This document shows, one piece after another, positions 32,672 to 33,179 of a DNA stretch of 33,179 nt. The stretch is from contig ONFA01000033.1 in assembly GCA_900316975.1 (NCBI GenBank), positions 1 through 33,179 of the forward strand. The letters are read 5' to 3'. Source of the DNA: an uncultured Prevotellaceae bacterium (GTDB lineage: Bacteria; Bacteroidota; Bacteroidia; Bacteroidales; Bacteroidaceae). Numbering within the stretch: position 1 is the stretch's first letter; each line of letters begins with the position of its first letter. The notes under the pieces are model-generated. The model saw nothing but the letters and a program-made list of their open reading frames with translations. It was not told where the DNA came from and did not search any database. Made by a program: the position numbers and the translations under genes.

Positions 32672-33179
32672 GCATGTTTAATGCAATTGATATAGAAGAA
32701 TACTCTGTGGGAGGATTGGTTACCAGATACAGGTTCCGTTTTGCCCGAGTGAGACCTACATAATAGGATCGCATATCATCAACATTTCTTCCATTCGGAA
32801 TGGCAGACATGAGGTAGACATTATCGAATTCTCGACCTTTGGCCTTGTGAATAGTGCTCACGAACACAGACTTATCATCATTTGCAATGAAATCCTCAAT
32901 ATTCGACTCGAAGATGTATTCACGCAAGTCGCTGCGATAATAGAATTGATGAGTTATCTCAAAGTCTGAAAAGAAATGCTGCATAATACTGAGACATGTG
33001 CTTGACACATAGGTCTCAAGTGTGCGCTGTTTAGCCTCATTCCACATTTCCTTCGAGATGGTTACTTCGTTTTTCCCACCAAGTTGTTTGAGGAAGTAGC
33101 GAACTTCCGCAAGATTCCCAAAACGGAAGCCTCCCATTGATTGCGCAATTGTGGCATGTAAACCTCGCTGCTCCAACTC
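32619..33179 (-). CDS. UvrD-type helicase, C-terminal part (runs off the window)
   Basis: Only the last 186 or so residues are inside the window; the reading frame is open to the edge. Superfamily 1 helicase motifs are clear: VSTIHKAKGREFDNVYLM and YVGLTRAKRNLYLVTN, corresponding to the Va/V and VI motifs that bind DNA and ATP. The N-terminal ATP-binding motifs lie outside the window. The frame ends abruptly after NFFKGRKTKGVD while a helicase-like tail continues in another frame, so the gene is probably truncated at its C-terminus. The core motifs precede the break, so activity could persist. recQ begins about 170 bases downstream. Confidence 0.82.
   Translation of the reverse strand, partial: ELEQRGLHATIAQSMGGFRFGNLAEVRYFLKQLGGKNEVTISKEMWNEAKQRTLETYVSSTCLSIMQHFFSDFEITHQFYYRSDLREYIFESNIEDFIANDDKSVFVSTIHKAKGREFDNVYLMSAIPNGRNVDDMRSYYVGLTRAKRNLYLVTNPPTEYSSISIALNMHDVILNFFKGRKTKGVD

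Noticed and set aside
1..33179. CRISPR arrays, tRNA and rRNA genes
   Set aside because: I looked for regularly spaced repeats, cloverleaf-like segments and rRNA signatures in the gaps and found none. The repeats present are palindromic or short tandem types.

Overview
The window looks like a chromosome segment from a Bacteroidales bacterium, most likely Prevotellaceae. Several things point there. Promoter-like TAnnTTTG boxes, often with TTTG about 16-20 bases upstream, stand before many genes, and purine-rich ribosome sites are not evident. The proteins have a Bacteroidetes character (SusCD-free GH43, OprP-type porin, DUF6155, RhuM, class I Fic-antitoxin-like protein). Two secreted proteins end in the GIYI...GKK-type tail typical of type IX secretion cargo. 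I found no rRNA, tRNA, CRISPR array or complete insertion sequence.

Layout. 1-520: repeat-rich intergenic DNA (CTGTCAACC direct repeats that may be the end of an IS21-like element, then a nested palindrome). 521-2182: secreted carboxylesterase. 2388-5766 (minus): YfhO-type membrane protein followed by a nitrilase-family amidase. 5884-10419: a leucine biosynthesis operon. It has a promoter, a leucine-codon leader peptide and a complete attenuator, then leuA, leuC and a leuD that continues in frame into a membrane-spanning DUF4234-like domain. 10519-14438 (minus): cytidylate-kinase-like protein, then an outer-membrane porin / sodium-solute symporter / lipoprotein operon. 14558-16081: a second isopropylmalate/citramalate-synthase-like enzyme. 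16099-20251: TolC / EmrA / EmrB-type tripartite efflux operon behind a structured leader. 20422-21114: SIMPL-domain protein. 21115-24012: palindromes, gene remnants, a GH43 glycosidase and a small T9SS-tail protein. 24013-24906: AT-rich lipoprotein. 24984-25171: a strongly structured candidate small RNA with its own promoter. 25429-27345: dnaK behind phased TGTCA boxes. 27593-33179 (minus): an accessory cluster of DUF6155, a DinD-RhuM fusion, a Fic-antitoxin-like orphan, RecQ and a C-terminally damaged UvrD-type helicase.

How the parts work together. LeuA, LeuC and LeuD carry 2-oxoisovalerate to 3-isopropylmalate. leuB, needed for the next step, is not in the window. Charged leucyl-tRNA should set operon read-through via the leader peptide. 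The same repeat family lies between leuC and leuD and inside leuD exactly where the extra domain begins, which suggests that a mobile palindrome bridged leuD to a downstream membrane-protein gene. The right end resembles a DNA-repair/defence neighbourhood with decayed parts: a Fic-type inhibitor without a Fic domain, a frame-shifted helicase tail and an out-of-frame coiled coil after RecQ.

All family assignments rest on reading motifs and on remembered family features. No database search was run.
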